From: Bradyrhizobium sp. 141
GTDB lineage: Bacteria > Pseudomonadota > Alphaproteobacteria > Rhizobiales > Xanthobacteraceae
Length of the DNA: 64,000 bases
Direction of reading: 5' to 3'
NCBI RefSeq assembly: GCF_023074055.1
Contig: NZ_JADPKR010000002.1
Location: 62,001 to 126,000 of the forward strand
Below are positions 1 through 8,393 of this stretch, piece after piece. The notes under the pieces were generated by a model. It had not been told where the DNA came from, searched no databases, and saw only the letters and a program-made list of their open reading frames with translations. Both the position numbers and the translations under genes were made by a program. Position 1 is the first letter of the stretch. Every line of letters begins with the position of its first letter.

Positions 1-62
1 ATCATCAGTCGACGCAGGACGTATTGGCTCATGAGGGAAGGACCCCGTCTAGAGTTGGGGAA

Positions 63-1853
63 TCATTCCTCGCGGTACCAGTCGAACAGATTGTCGGTCT
101 CGTTGGCCCAGCCGGAGATGACCGGCCGCAGCGTGTTCGAGGCCGCCTCCACCTTGAGCCGGTGCTGCGCCGGAATGAACACGGTGTCCTGGAACAGCAG
201 GTCGTTTGCCTTGACGTAGAGCGCGGCGCGCTTGACCGGATCCATCTCGCCGTCAGCCGCGTCGATCGTCGCGTCATACTCCTTGTTGACGTAGCGGGGG
301 AAGTTGGTGCCCTGCCACTTGTTCTCCTTCGTCGCCACGTTGCTCGAATGATAGCGGCGCATGTGCTGGGCCGGATCCGGCTGGCTCATCGGGATCTGGA
401 ACATCTCGATGTCGGCATAGAACTTCGCATAGGTGTCGGGATTGGCGACGTCCGACGAGAAGAACACCGATGCCACGACCGACTTCAGCTCGACGTCGAT
501 GCCGGCCTTCTGACAGGCCTGCTTGACGATCGCCTGGGTCTTCTGGCGCGGGCCGTTGATCGCGGTTTGGTACAGGAGCTTCAGCTTCTTGCCGTCCTTC
601 TCGCGGATGCCGTCCGCACCGGGCTTCCAGCCGGCATCGTCGAGGATCTTCGAGGCCTTCTCGACGCTGAATTCCCACGAGGTGTTCTTGGAGACGAACT
701 TTTCGGGGCCGTTGAGGAAGTTCGCGGTGGTGCGGCCGGCACGGCCGTAGATGGCCTTCTTGATGGAATCGCGATCGACCAGCAACGACATCGCCTTGCG
801 CACGGCAGGGTCGGAGAAGAGCGGATGCTTGGTCTTCATCGAGGAGCGTTCGCCGTCGACCTCGGTGTTTGGATCGGTGAAATTGAGCGCGATGAACTCG
901 GTATCGCCGCCCACGGCATAGATGGTCTTGCCCTTGCCGCCCTTCTCCAGGCGCAGCAGGACGTCGTCCTCGACCTGGATGTTCCAGCCGAAATCATACT
1001 CGCCGGTCTGAATCACCGCGCGTGCGGCCGAGACCGCGTCGCCTCCGCCCTTCATCTCGAGCGTGTCGAAATAGGGTCGGTTCGGCATGTGATAGTCTTT
1101 GTTGATCTCGCCGCGGATCAGGTCGCCGGGCTTGAACTCGAGGAATTTGTAGGGGCCGGTGCCGACCGGCGCGAGATTGTTCGGCGCTTCGCGGGACTTG
1201 GAGCCCTTGTACTCGGCGAACAGATGCTTGGGCAGAATCTGTCCGGTTGCACCGACGAAGGCGTCGGCCCAGAACGGCGTCGGCTTCTTGAAGGTGAGGC
1301 GGACCGTGAGGTCATCTACCTTCTCGACCGTGATGTCGCGGTAGGTTGCGACAGTGACGGCGGCGGTCGCCGGATCCCTGATGTAATCCCAGGTAAAGAC
1401 GACGTCGTCGGCCGTAAACGGCTTGCCGTCATGCCACTTCACGCCGGGCTTCAGCTTCCACGTCACCGACTTGCCGTCGGCGGCAAGCAGGCCGTTCTGG
1501 GTCGAGGGAATTTCCGACGCCAGAACCAGCTTCATATTGCCGTCCGGATCCCAGCAGGCGAGCGGTTCGTAGAACAGGCGCGAGCCGTCCTGGTCCTTGG
1601 TGCCGGTGGCGAAGTGCGGATTGAGCAAGGTCGGTCCCTGCCACCACAACAGCTTCAGCGCACCGCCGCCGCCACGCTTGGTCGGCTTGTAGGTCGAGGC
1701 GCCCTCGGCCATGGCGACGCCGCCGAGCGCGAGGATCTGGTTGGCCAGGGGTGCGGTGAGACCGACGGCAGCCAGACGCTTGATGAAGGCGCGGCGATCC
1801 ATCCGCCCATCCTTCACTTTGCCGATCATCGAACGCAGTTCTTTATCCAGCAT
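63..1853 (-). CDS. ABC transporter substrate-binding protein, peptide family (SBP_bac_5), Tat-exported
   Basis: Predicted periplasmic binding protein of an oligopeptide/nickel-type ABC importer, 596 residues. The N terminus carries a twin-arginine signal (D-R-R-A-F-I-K-R-L near residue 19) followed by a hydrophobic stretch ending in Ala-Met-Ala. The mature part has the family's usual landmarks: a WKLKPGVKWHDGKPFTADDV segment, and later AVRKAMSLLVDRDSI. I chose the ATG at 1853 because it directly precedes the Tat signal; the frame stays open to 2021 but the extra residues look non-coding. No permease or ATPase gene is next to it in the window, so partners may lie beyond the left edge or it may serve a remote system. 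The M20 amidohydrolase upstream on the same strand suggests peptide or amide scavenging. Substrate is unknown. Confidence 0.9.
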   Translation of the reverse strand: MLDKELRSMIGKVKDGRMDRRAFIKRLAAVGLTAPLANQILALGGVAMAEGASTYKPTKRGGGGALKLLWWQGPTLLNPHFATGTKDQDGSRLFYEPLACWDPDGNMKLVLASEIPSTQNGLLAADGKSVTWKLKPGVKWHDGKPFTADDVVFTWDYIRDPATAAVTVATYRDITVEKVDDLTVRLTFKKPTPFWADAFVGATGQILPKHLFAEYKGSKSREAPNNLAPVGTGPYKFLEFKPGDLIRGEINKDYHMPNRPYFDTLEMKGGGDAVSAARAVIQTGEYDFGWNIQVEDDVLLRLEKGGKGKTIYAVGGDTEFIALNFTDPNTEVDGERSSMKTKHPLFSDPAVRKAMSLLVDRDSIKKAIYGRAGRTTANFLNGPEKFVSKNTSWEFSVEKASKILDDAGWKPGADGIREKDGKKLKLLYQTAINGPRQKTQAIVKQACQKAGIDVELKSVVASVFFSSDVANPDTYAKFYADIEMFQIPMSQPDPAQHMRRYHSSNVATKENKWQGTNFPRYVNKEYDATIDAADGEMDPVKRAALYVKANDLLFQDTVFIPAQHRLKVEAASNTLRPVISGWANETDNLFDWYREE

Positions 1854-2028
1854 GGTTGTCCCCCGTCTGGTTCCCATAGTGATGAGGGCGGCCGCGAAAC
1901 GTGGCTGCCCATTTGGCTGGCAGTAGATGGCACACCGAATGGGGGGCGCGTCAACTGCGACCGTGTGTATGCAAACGGTCTTCTGGCCGTCTGTTGGGCA
2001 AAACTGCGTTCTGCAGCCCATCCGTTCG

Positions 2029-2058
2029 GCAATCCAGCATCAAAACATGCTGGATTGC
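2029..2058. repeat. 12-bp perfect inverted repeat between the M20 gene and the binding-protein gene
   Basis: GCAATCCAGCAT at 2029-2040 and its exact complement at 2047-2058 surround a 6-base loop (CAAAAC). It sits about 175 bp upstream of the binding-protein start and just past the end of the M20 gene. No U-run follows on either strand, so a simple intrinsic terminator is unlikely; an operator or an mRNA hairpin is more likely. Confidence 0.6.
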
Positions 2059-2114
2059 ACGCTGCAGTGCGAAAAATTTGTTCGCCGGATCAGACGAAGT
2101 ATCGAGGCGAAATT

Positions 2115-3533
2115 CTACGCGACGGACATGTCGAGCGGCGGCCCAACATGATCCGGCAGCGGACAGACATAGGGCGTCTTGGCCGTCCGCTTTTTCAGGT
2201 CGGCCTTGGCTGCCTTGATCAGCGCCGGATCCGTCAGTGCCTTAATGCCGAGACCGGCCATCGCCTTGGCCGCCTGCACCATGGCCTTGTGGGCATGCGG
2301 GCTCTTGCCCTGCGCCACCACCTGCCAGGTGTGGAAGGGCGTGCCGATTGCAACCGTGGGTGCGTGAACCTGCACGGTCGGCACCACCCAGCTGACGTCG
2401 CCGACGTCGGTCGAGCCGACCAGTGGATTGCGCTTGGCATCGAGCGGCACCAGGAAGTCGGCCAGCGGCCGGTCGGTCTGCTCCATGCCGATCGCGTAAT
2501 AGACCGACGCGATGTCCTTGTCGCTCAGCGTCGCGCGGATCTGGCCGGCAAAGCTCTTGTCGGCTTCGTCGAAATGCGGCGGTCCGAGCTCTTCCATGAC
2601 CCGGTGCAGCGCCTGCTCCAGCGGCGTGTTCGGGAGGATGTTGGAGACCGCGGAAATGATCTTCATCTCGACCTTGGTCTCGGTCATCAGCGCCGCGCCC
2701 TCAGCGATCTTGCTCACGCGTCCGACCAATTCGTTCATGCCGGGAAGATCGCGGGCACGGATCGAATAGCGCACCCGTGCATGGGCCTGGACCACGTTGG
2801 GCGCGATGCCGCCGGTGTCGAGCAGCGCGTAATGCACGCGCGCGTCGCTCGGCATGTGCTCGCGCATGTAGTTCACGCCGACATTCATCAATTCCACCGC
2901 ATCGAGCGCGGAACGGCCGAGATGCGGGGAGGCCGCGGCATGCGAGGTTCGGCCAGTGAAGATGAAGTCCGCACGCGTGTTGGCGAGCGACGGCGTCACC
3001 GCGACCTCCCAGAAGCTGTGCGGATGCCAGGTGATGGCGATGTCGGCGTCCTCGAACGCGCCGGACCGCACCATGAAGGCCTTTGCCGCGCCGCCTTCTT
3101 CGGCCGGGCAGCCGTAGTAGCGCACGCGACCGGGCACCTTGTTTTCGGCGAGCCAGTCCTTCACCGCGGTCGCGGCGAGCAGCGCGGCGGAACCGAGCAG
3201 ATTGTGACCGCAGCCGTGGCCGTGCCCGCCGGCTTCGACTGGACGATGCTCGGCGACACCCGCTTCCTGGCTGAGGCCCGGCAGCGCGTCGTATTCCCCC
3301 ATGAAGGCGATGACCGGACCGCCCTCGCCCCACTCGCCCATCACCGCGGTCGGAATGCCGGCGACGTTCTCTGTGATGCGGAAACCCTGATGACGCAGCT
3401 CGGCGAGATGTTCGGCGGCGGACCGCGCCTCGGTGTAGCACACCTCGGGCATGCCCCAGACCTTGTCGCTGAGGTCGATGAAACGCGCCTTGATCGTGTC
3501 GACGCCACGCCAGATGTCGCTGCGGTTGTCCAT
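2115..3533 (-). CDS. M20 family amidohydrolase (AbgB / p-aminobenzoyl-glutamate hydrolase-like)
   Basis: 472-residue zinc amidohydrolase. Visible family marks are FMGEYDALPG, the metal-binding GHGHGCGHNLLGSAAL, PAEEGG, WHPHSFWEV, and the dimerisation lid region in the middle. This pattern matches the AbgB-like branch that cleaves amide bonds such as p-aminobenzoyl-glutamate, rather than classical carboxypeptidase G2. Start taken at the ATG at 3533, which gives MDNRSDIWRGVD; the frame reaches 3623 but without a better start. No signal peptide is seen, so it is probably cytoplasmic. It is first in a minus-strand pair with the binding protein, 261 bp apart, which fits uptake followed by hydrolysis of an amide or peptide substrate. 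Confidence 0.88.
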   Translation of the reverse strand: MDNRSDIWRGVDTIKARFIDLSDKVWGMPEVCYTEARSAAEHLAELRHQGFRITENVAGIPTAVMGEWGEGGPVIAFMGEYDALPGLSQEAGVAEHRPVEAGGHGHGCGHNLLGSAALLAATAVKDWLAENKVPGRVRYYGCPAEEGGAAKAFMVRSGAFEDADIAITWHPHSFWEVAVTPSLANTRADFIFTGRTSHAAASPHLGRSALDAVELMNVGVNYMREHMPSDARVHYALLDTGGIAPNVVQAHARVRYSIRARDLPGMNELVGRVSKIAEGAALMTETKVEMKIISAVSNILPNTPLEQALHRVMEELGPPHFDEADKSFAGQIRATLSDKDIASVYYAIGMEQTDRPLADFLVPLDAKRNPLVGSTDVGDVSWVVPTVQVHAPTVAIGTPFHTWQVVAQGKSPHAHKAMVQAAKAMAGLGIKALTDPALIKAAKADLKKRTAKTPYVCPLPDHVGPPLDMSVA

Positions 3534-3652
3534 GCTTCGATCCGTGATCCCTTGGTCAAACGAAGCGGCAATGGTTAGCAGCTTCGGCGAACCCCGCCTA
3601 GCAGCGGCGAGGACATCAGCCATGCGGCGCCGACAGGGTCTCAGGGCGCGGT

Positions 3653-3880
3653 CTAACGCAACACGGCACCCCGACTACATTCTCGGCCTTGATGGCGTGC
3701 AACGAGCACCCCCTTGAGAGATTGTAGACCGCCTGCGAAGAACGGTTCGCGAAGCCCGTCGCCGTGAACCTCGGTCCATTCCGGTATTCGTAATCCGTAA
3801 ACGCGCGCAAGGTGCTCCGCCACTGCGGCCGCATAGGCGTCGTGCATCGCATCGATGGAAGCGAGTCGCTCTTCGATCGC
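3653..3880 (-). pseudogene. Remnant of a small conserved protein (possible toxin-antitoxin-neighbour family)
   Basis: An open stretch without a good start encodes AIEERLASIDAMHDAYAAAV, then a segment with HLARVYGLRIPEWTE and EPFFAGGLQSLKGVLVA. From memory, small bacterial proteins of about 110-120 residues share a P-x-W-T-E then FFAGGL-x-SLK-x-LL pattern and continue into an A-F-R-R-R segment; here that last part is missing and the reading becomes arginine/cysteine-rich. A stop codon sits just upstream at 3881. I read this as a decayed gene. The rest of the 685-bp gap 3534-4218 shows nothing else I can support. Confidence 0.35.
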
Positions 3881-4218
3881 CTACTGACGCACGTGCCCGA
3901 CAATATCTTTCCAACTCCGGCTGCACCCAACAGCAGTCACGTGAAAGAAAGACCGCGCGGGCAATCGACATGATGGGTGGCCCACCTCGAAGGCGCCTCG
4001 ACTGCGGCGTGGCCGCTCGGCAAGCGAGCGCCGGCGGATTGGAAAGTGAGACGGATTCAGGGCTTGTTCCTGCCTCTGTTCGTGCAGGCTGCGCCCCAAT
4101 CCGGTGCGAATGATCTCGGCAAGCCTTTAAACTCGCCCGTCCGCAGCTTAGATTGCTCGTGCTTCGCGCGTCGTTCCGCTAGACACGGCGGAGCGATGCA
4201 CTCAGCCAGGAGAACTCC

Positions 4219-5190
4219 ATGCCCGCCCTGACCGAATGGAGAGTGCCGCCGGCCAATCAGCCGCGTGCGGGCGACTACGGTTTCGATCTCGACCGCGCGC
4301 TCGCATCCGTTGTCGGCCTGCATGCCATCATCCCGCCGGACGCCTTCAGCGCCGAGACGCTGGGCACCGAACGGGCCGGCAACGGGGTCGTGATCGACGA
4401 CGGCCTCGTGCTCACGATAGGTTATCTCATTACTGAGGCGGAGTCGGTCTGGCTGCACCGCGCCGACGGACGCGTGGTGGAGGGTCATGCGCTCGGCTTC
4501 GATTCCGAGACCGGGTTCGGGCTGGTGCAGGCGCTCGGCCCGCTCGACGTCGAGCCGCTGCCGCTCGGCTCGTCGGCGGAAAGCCGGATCGGCGACCGCG
4601 TCGTGGTCGGCGGCGCCGGCGGCCGCACGCGCTCGGTCGCGAGCCAGATCGTGGCCAAGCAGGAATTCGCCGGTTACTGGGAATATCTGCTGGACGAAGC
4701 CGTCTTCACCCATCCCGCGCATCCGAACTGGGGCGGCACCGCGCTGCTTAACGAGCGCGGCGAGTTGATCGGCATCGGCTCGCTTCAGCTGGAGCGTGAA
4801 CGCGACAGCAAGGCCGAGCACGTCAACATGATCGTGCCGATCGACCTGTTGAAGCCGATCCTGGACGATCTGCGCAAGTTCGGTCGCGTCAACAAGCCGG
4901 CGCGGCCCTGGCTCGGGCTCTACTCGACCGAGATCGACAACCGCGTGGTGGTGATCGGGATCTCCGCCAACGGTCCGGCGGCGCGCGCGGAGCTCAAGAC
5001 CGACGACATCATCCTCGCCGTCGACGGCGACAAGGTCACGAGCCAGACCGCCTTCTACAAGAAGATGTGGTCGCTCGGCGCCGCCGGCGTCGACGTGCCG
5101 CTGACCGTGCATCACCAAGGCGTCACCTTCGACGTCACGGTGACATCGACCGACCGCTTCAAGCTCCTGAAGGCGCCGAAGCTGCATTGA
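4219..5190 (+). CDS. HtrA/DegP-fold protein with PDZ domain, predicted catalytically inactive
   Basis: 323 residues with the layout of an S1C (HtrA) protease: trypsin-like fold about 50-215 and a PDZ domain about 228-312. Alignment by eye shows the three catalytic positions changed. The usual T-N-A-H motif reads T-I-G-Y (Tyr69), the usual ET-D-LALL reads ET-G-FGLV (Gly99), and the usual N-S-GGP reads N-W-GGT (Trp171). The rest of the fold, including NERGELIGIG and the LGLYSTEIDN PDZ entry, is well kept, so this is not random decay. No signal peptide is evident, so a cytoplasmic binding or chaperone role is possible. It begins after CAGGAGAA and is followed 23 bp later by an esterase-like gene, probably co-transcribed. 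Confidence 0.85.
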   Translation: MPALTEWRVPPANQPRAGDYGFDLDRALASVVGLHAIIPPDAFSAETLGTERAGNGVVIDDGLVLTIGYLITEAESVWLHRADGRVVEGHALGFDSETGFGLVQALGPLDVEPLPLGSSAESRIGDRVVVGGAGGRTRSVASQIVAKQEFAGYWEYLLDEAVFTHPAHPNWGGTALLNERGELIGIGSLQLERERDSKAEHVNMIVPIDLLKPILDDLRKFGRVNKPARPWLGLYSTEIDNRVVVIGISANGPAARAELKTDDIILAVDGDKVTSQTAFYKKMWSLGAAGVDVPLTVHHQGVTFDVTVTSTDRFKLLKAPKLH

Positions 5191-5213
5191 AATCCACGCT
5201 GAAGGGATCCGCA

Positions 5214-6284
5214 ATGACCGAGGCCGTGGTGGACGACATCGTGGCCGTGCTCCCACCACTGCTCAATGCGCTGGAAGCTCTTGGATTTTTCCAAAGGCAA
5301 TTGCATCCGCCGGCCTTTGCTTCCGTCATGAACGCGATCGGCACGCCGGACGAGGCACTGCAGGCCGCGCGCACTGCGATCGGGGACTGGCCGGACCAGT
5401 TCGCCGGCTTGCGCGAGCGACTGGATCGCGCCTGCGACGAGACGCTCGCCGCCTTTGCCGGCATCCGCGAGGTCGAGCGCGGCAATGGCGATCTCGTCGC
5501 GGTCTTCCGCGCGCTGCGCCACCTGCCGCGCGCGCAGGAGGCGCTCTATCCGCTGGCGCTGCAATTTCCGCCCGTGAGCAGCTTCTTCCTCAACGCCGCC
5601 AATCGCGAAAATGCGGACCTGTTGTCGCGACTGGAAGTCGGTGCAAGCGAGCACACCGGCATCTTCCACGACCACAACGAACCCGGCAGCCGCGGCGGCT
5701 TCTCGGTCTATGTGCCCGAATATTACACGGCCGATCGCGCCATGCCGCTGGTGATGGCGCTGCATGGCGGCAGCGGCAACGGACGCGGCTTTCTGTGGAG
5801 CTGGCTGCGCGACGCCCGCAGTCTCGGCGCGATCCTGGTGGCGCCAACCGCGACCGGCCCGACCTGGGCACTGATGGGCGACGATGCCGATACGCCCAAT
5901 CTACTGCGCATCCTCGAGACCGTGCGCGGCCGTTGGACCGTCGATGCCTCGCGCATGCTGCTGACCGGTATGAGCGACGGCGGCACCTTCTGCTACGTCA
6001 CCGGTCTCGACGGCGCCTCGCCCTTCACCCATCTGGCGCCGGTGTCCGCAACCTTCCATCCGCTGATGGCGGAGATGGCAGACGCCACGCGCCTCCAGCG
6101 CTTGCCTGTCTTCATCACACACGGCAAGCTCGACTGGATGTTTCCCGTGCAGACCGCGCGCCAGACGCAGGCGGCGCTCGCAGCGGCCGGCGCCGATGTT
6201 ACCTATCGCGAGATCGACGACCTCAGCCACACCTACCCGCGCGAGATCAACGCGGAGCTGCTGGCGTGGCTGAATGCGGGATGA
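5214..6284 (+). CDS. Alpha/beta hydrolase, phospholipase/carboxylesterase-like
   Basis: 356 residues. The C-terminal two thirds is an alpha/beta hydrolase resembling PHB-depolymerase-like or phospholipase/carboxylesterase proteins: MALHGGSGNGRGF oxyanion region, nucleophile elbow GMSDGG (Ser), ITHGKLDWMFPV (acid Asp), and a late LSHTYP histidine. The first about 140 residues are helical and specific to this subgroup. The ATG at 5214 follows GAAGGGATCC; an upstream extension to 5067 would lie inside the HtrA-like gene and is rejected. No export signal. Close spacing (23 bp) to the pseudo-protease gene suggests one transcript and perhaps a shared process. Substrate unknown. Confidence 0.85.
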   Translation: MTEAVVDDIVAVLPPLLNALEALGFFQRQLHPPAFASVMNAIGTPDEALQAARTAIGDWPDQFAGLRERLDRACDETLAAFAGIREVERGNGDLVAVFRALRHLPRAQEALYPLALQFPPVSSFFLNAANRENADLLSRLEVGASEHTGIFHDHNEPGSRGGFSVYVPEYYTADRAMPLVMALHGGSGNGRGFLWSWLRDARSLGAILVAPTATGPTWALMGDDADTPNLLRILETVRGRWTVDASRMLLTGMSDGGTFCYVTGLDGASPFTHLAPVSATFHPLMAEMADATRLQRLPVFITHGKLDWMFPVQTARQTQAALAAAGADVTYREIDDLSHTYPREINAELLAWLNAG

Positions 6285-6365
6285 ACAACCCGTCCTTACC
6301 GGCGCCGCACTGCCACGGAACCATCAGTCCGGGCCGACGTTATTGCCGGTCACCGGAGGTTCGCC

Positions 6366-6572
6366 ATGCAGACTTTTTTCGGAATGATCCTGGGCGCGCT
6401 GCTGCTTGCGGGCGGCGTCTACGTCTATGATTCCATGCAGACGTCATCGGTCGCCAATGGCGAGGTGGCGATCACCAATCGCACCATCGTGAACTGGGAC
6501 GTGGCGAAGGCGGATTGGGATGCGCTGCGCGATCGCGCGCACAAGGACTGGGTCCGGATCTCGTCGAAGTAA
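6366..6572 (+). CDS. Small single-pass membrane protein, unknown function
   Basis: 68 residues: one N-terminal membrane helix (FFGMILGALLLAGGVYVYDS), then a polar tail with VNWDVAKADWDALRDRAHKDW. An ATG follows CGGAGGTTCGCC, a good ribosome site. I do not recognise a named family, but the layout is that of small conserved rhizobial membrane proteins. A strong hairpin terminator follows at 6593. Confidence 0.7.
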   Translation: MQTFFGMILGALLLAGGVYVYDSMQTSSVANGEVAITNRTIVNWDVAKADWDALRDRAHKDWVRISSK

Positions 6573-6592
6573 CGATGCCGTATCATGAACGA

Positions 6593-6628
6593 GGCGCCGT
6601 CGCGGATTCGCGGCGGCGCCTTTGTGTT
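6593..6628 (+). terminator. Intrinsic terminator
   Basis: 12-bp GC-rich stem (6593-6604 with 6609-6620, one G-T wobble), a 4-base GATT loop and then TTTGTGTT. It ends the plus-strand transcript of the small membrane protein, just before the convergent DsbA-type gene. Confidence 0.8.
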
Positions 6629-6649
6629 GGCTACGATCAACGCTGCGCG

Positions 6650-7309
6650 TCAGTTCATCTTGGCCTTGCGGGCATCGGCGATGACCTGCTCGAACTCGGT
6701 CATGCTGAGCACGCCGGGTACGCGGTACTTGCCGACGATGAAGGATGGGGTGCCGCTGAAACCGAAGGCTTCAGCCTGCTCGTTGTTGCGCTTGAGCAGG
6801 GCGTCGATGTCGCTGCCATGGTCGGCAAGATCGCGTTTCAGGCGATCCATGTCGACGCCGGCGGCCGCGAGCAGCTCGTTGATACGCGGCTCGGTCAGGC
6901 GTGAGCTGACGCCCATCAAGGCGTCATGGGCCTGGTGGTACTTGTCCTGGAATTTCGCCGCGAGCGCGGTCCGCGCCGCCGTGACCGAGACCGGCCCGAG
7001 GATCGGCCAATCCTTCATCACCAGCCGCACCTTGCCGTCGTCCTGGACGACCTGGCGCAGCTCGGGCTCGAGCTTGCGGCAATAGGGGCAATTGTAGTCG
7101 GACCATTCGACGATGGTGACGTTGCCGTTGGGATTGCCGGCGACGGGCGTGTCGGGATCGCGCAGCACCTTGGCTTCGGTCAGCACCTCGTCATTATCGG
7201 CGGCTGCCCGCGCCGAGGTGATGCGGCCCGCCGCGAGGACGCCCGCCCCGATCAGCGTGAGCGCCGCGCGCCGCGTCGGCATCAAGCCCTTATTTCCGGA
7301 TTCAGCCAT
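6650..7309 (-). CDS. DsbA family thiol-disulfide oxidoreductase, exported
   Basis: 219 residues, thioredoxin fold with the active site C-P-Y-C-R in WSDYNCPYCRKLEPELR, and the cis-Pro loop GTPSFIVG. The N terminus holds TRRAALTLIGAGVLAAG, a Tat-like signal, ending near ARAAA. This is the DsbA/Com1-like group (BdbD type) that oxidises or isomerises periplasmic thiols. Its likely redox partner DsbB is encoded at 11273-11827. The gene is convergent with the small membrane-protein gene. Confidence 0.92.
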   Translation of the reverse strand: MAESGNKGLMPTRRAALTLIGAGVLAAGRITSARAAADNDEVLTEAKVLRDPDTPVAGNPNGNVTIVEWSDYNCPYCRKLEPELRQVVQDDGKVRLVMKDWPILGPVSVTAARTALAAKFQDKYHQAHDALMGVSSRLTEPRINELLAAAGVDMDRLKRDLADHGSDIDALLKRNNEQAEAFGFSGTPSFIVGKYRVPGVLSMTEFEQVIADARKAKMN

Positions 7310-7395
7310 ATCTCGTCCCGTTTCGGTCCCATCTCCCCGAATACGGATCGGGACCGGGAATTGTTACGCTCATATAGAGCGTTGCGGGCACGATG

Positions 7396-7848
7396 TCATC
7401 GCGTGCTAGGCACGGGCAGCATCGCCATCAGCGTTCCGGTCATGGTGGCGATCAGCGTGGTCTTGCCTTCGTGCTCGGCAAAGGCCCTGGCTTCGCAGAA
7501 GGTCAGCGTGCGGCCGGGCTTGACCACCTCGGCCTTGAAGACGAAGCGTTCGCCGCGGGCGGGCGCAAGCAGCGTGGTCTTGAACTCGACGGTGAGGATG
7601 TCGGCCTCAGGTGGCATCAGAGTGAAGGCGGCGACACCGCAGGCATTGTCCAGGCCTGCCGTGATGATGCCCGCATGGACAAACCCGTTCTGTTGCGTGA
7701 AGGCCGGCGAATGCAGCATTGCCAATTCGACCGCGCCCGGCGAAAGGCGGACGATCACGATGCCGAGCGTGCGCATCGCCGGCTGACCGTCGAACAAGGC
7801 AATGGCAGCCGCGCGATAGCCCGGATTTTTCGGCTCGAACGCCGCCAT
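7396..7848 (-). CDS. PaaI-type hotdog thioesterase
   Basis: 150 residues with a single hotdog fold. The segment AFTQQNGFVHAGIITAGLDNACG is the PaaI/YigI signature: Asn/Gly-rich helix entry and the catalytic-region Asp. The later KTTLLAPARGERFVFKAEVVKPGRT is the second strand pair. It should hydrolyse an acyl-CoA thioester in the cytoplasm. It starts only 3 bp after the stop of the upstream thioesterase gene, so the two form an operon that faces a TetR gene. Confidence 0.88.
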   Translation of the reverse strand: MAAFEPKNPGYRAAAIALFDGQPAMRTLGIVIVRLSPGAVELAMLHSPAFTQQNGFVHAGIITAGLDNACGVAAFTLMPPEADILTVEFKTTLLAPARGERFVFKAEVVKPGRTLTFCEARAFAEHEGKTTLIATMTGTLMAMLPVPSTR

Positions 7849-7851
7849 GGC

Positions 7852-8280
7852 TCAGACCTCGGCCGGTTCGGCAAGATGCCTCAAGGCGGTTTGGCGGATG
7901 GCATCCGCGAACGGCGCCGACTTCCGCAGCCCACGATCCATGTGCACGCCGGTAATCTCGCAAGTCGCGGCGATTTCGCCGGTCTCGGCATTCCTCATCT
8001 CGTGCCTGAAGCGGATCGATTTGTCGCTGATCTCGAGCAGGTGACTGCGGATCTCGACGATGTCGCCGGCGAGCAGCTCGCGCTTGTAGGTGATGTTCTG
8101 CTGCACCGCCGCCATGCCGCGGCCGGAACTGCGCAAGTAACTGGGCGTCAGCCCAAGGCGGGCGAACAGATTCCAGTTGGCCTCGTCGAACTTGCCGACA
8201 TACCACATGATGTTCATGTGGCCGACATGATCGCATTGCCACGGATAGACCGTGCCGCGATAGGTCGCCTCCTGCTCCAT
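7852..8280 (-). CDS. Acyl-CoA thioesterase, 4-hydroxybenzoyl-CoA thioesterase (YbgC) type
   Basis: 142 residues, hotdog fold. WQCDHVGHMNIMWYVGKFDEANW holds the family's active-site Asp in C-D-H-V-G-H-M-N and the start of the long helix. Strands follow with QQNITYKRELLAGDIVEIRS and the RFRHEMRNAETGEIAATCE pair. It is the first gene of a two-gene operon. The divergent TetR gene and its two operators lie immediately upstream, so induction by an acyl-CoA or fatty-acid-like ligand is a fair guess. Confidence 0.9.
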   Translation of the reverse strand: MEQEATYRGTVYPWQCDHVGHMNIMWYVGKFDEANWNLFARLGLTPSYLRSSGRGMAAVQQNITYKRELLAGDIVEIRSHLLEISDKSIRFRHEMRNAETGEIAATCEITGVHMDRGLRKSAPFADAIRQTALRHLAEPAEV

Positions 8281-8319
8281 CGCAATTCCTCCTGCCCTGT
8301 TCTGCCTTTGGGGGCTTCT

Positions 8320-8337
8320 TGATACGGTAGCGTATCA
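8320..8337. promoter_or_regulatory. Operator 1 for the divergent TetR regulator (inferred)
   Basis: TGATACGGTAGCGTATCA, a near-perfect 18-bp palindrome 40 bp upstream of the thioesterase start. It shares the core ATACGG-N2-(G/C)CGTAT with the second site 35 bp away. Typical of TetR-family autoregulated divergent promoters. Confidence 0.75.
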
Positions 8338-8356
8338 GGGCTCCGTCGCGGTAGCA

Positions 8357-8370
8357 ATACGGCACCGTAT
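8357..8370. promoter_or_regulatory. Operator 2 for the divergent TetR regulator (inferred)
   Basis: ATACGGCACCGTAT, a palindrome 24 bp upstream of the TetR start codon, with the same half-sites as operator 1. The 35-bp offset places both dimers on roughly the same helix face only if about 3.3 turns are tolerated, so independent binding is also possible. Confidence 0.75.
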
Positions 8371-8393
8371 CAAGAATCGGCGAGGCTTCCTTC

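Noticed and set aside
24..3578. A 1184-codon open frame on the plus strand over the binding-protein and M20 genes
   Set aside because: It is antisense to two clear families, has Arg/His-rich composition and no ribosome site. High third-position GC makes such mirror frames.
4057..5259. Long minus-strand frame over the HtrA-like gene
   Set aside because: Mirror of a well-supported gene; no start signal and no protein-like pattern.
8320..8337. Reading TTGATACGGTAGCGTATCAG as a FixK box
   Set aside because: Spacing between the TTGAT and ATCA halves is too long, and the core matches the second TetR-type palindrome instead.
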